From NCBI RefSeq assembly GCF_000730565.1, contig NZ_BBIQ01000028.1, positions 1 through 52,042 on the forward strand: a stretch of 52,042 bases of DNA. Direction: 5' to 3'. Of the stretch, positions 51,937 to 52,042 are shown one piece after another (position 1 is the first letter of the stretch; each line of letters begins with the position of its first letter). Made by a program: the position numbers and the translations under genes. The notes beneath the pieces are model-generated. The model was not told the origin of the DNA and ran no database searches. It was given only the letters and a program-made list of their open reading frames with translations. This DNA comes from Pseudomonas fulva NBRC 16637 = DSM 17717. GTDB taxonomy: Bacteria; Pseudomonadota; Gammaproteobacteria; Pseudomonadales; Pseudomonadaceae.

Positions 51937-52042
51937 TTGATCTTGATCTTGATCTTGATCTTGATCTTGATCTTGATCTTGATCTTGATCTTGATCTTGA
52001 TCTTGATCTTGATCTTGATCTTGCTCTTGCTCTTGCTCTTGA
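51937..52042. repeat. Hexanucleotide tandem array (right edge)
   Basis: Fourteen perfect copies of TTGATC are followed by three copies of TTGCTC and the first four bases of another unit, where the window ends. Unit change by one base at the array boundary is also seen in the array at the left edge. The minus strand gives a Gln-Asp/Gln-Glu repeat that ends in TAA at 51931-51933, so it could be the tail of a minus-strand gene beyond the window. Confidence 0.95.

Noticed and set aside
51937..52042. CRISPR-like appearance of the terminal repeat
   Set aside because: The units are 6 bp with no spacers and no cas genes are in the window.

Overview
The window looks like a chromosomal segment of a Pseudomonas putida-group gammaproteobacterium. 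This rests on high GC, the gene families present (autotransporter, LysE/AraC pairs, HemB, ArsRBCH, TreS, carboxynorspermidine genes), AGGAGG-type ribosome binding sites, and REP-like hairpins with a GGGCCGC/GCGGCCC core and a CTTGTAGGAGCGGCC-like flank. The species call is inference. Both ends of the window are hexanucleotide tandem arrays.

Left core block (0.4-13 kb): an MFS transporter, a small secreted Gly/Ser-rich protein, a DAHP synthase behind an attenuator, a 3-hydroxybutyrate dehydrogenase between two stand-alone parvulins, a type Va autotransporter, an AraC regulator between two LysE exporters, a PrpA-like phosphatase, a nitrilase with a coupled small membrane protein, and an Ogt-type repair methyltransferase. 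The DAHP synthase leader has an aromatic-rich peptide and an intrinsic terminator. A second, related aromatic-rich short ORF lies after the terminator.

Accessory block (about 13-29.6 kb): many small genes and gene debris. It holds an arsRBCH operon, an IS66 transposase remnant, an Rhs amino-terminal fragment, two different degraded tyrosine-integrase relics (25.3 and 29.3 kb), a decayed phage-like DNA methylase, and a phage-like cluster of overlapping small ORFs. It also holds three diverged lipoprotein paralogues, one of which appears to start at ATT. GNAT, VOC, NIPSNAP-like and LprI-like proteins are scattered through it. It reads as a decayed island or prophage graveyard ending just before the ABC-F gene ybiT.

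Right core block (29.6-51.7 kb): ybiT, a secreted alpha/beta hydrolase, a YghU-type glutathione transferase, an amidase followed by a YheO-type regulator and a PLP-dependent dehydratase-like enzyme (the last two overlapping by GTGA), a DUF2945 protein, nspC plus carboxynorspermidine synthase, and a radical SAM/DUF4130 pair behind a LexA-like box. Then come trehalose synthase, riboflavin synthase, a DUF1275 membrane protein, a ProP-like transporter, hemB, a RIO-type kinase, and an OmpR/EnvZ-type two-component system.

The most interesting items are the SOS-box radical SAM/DUF4130 cassette without its usual UDG-type partner domain, the duplicated aromatic leader upstream of DAHP synthase, the ATT-start lipoprotein with its two paralogues, and the terminal hexamer arrays. 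I found no CRISPR array, rRNA or tRNA.
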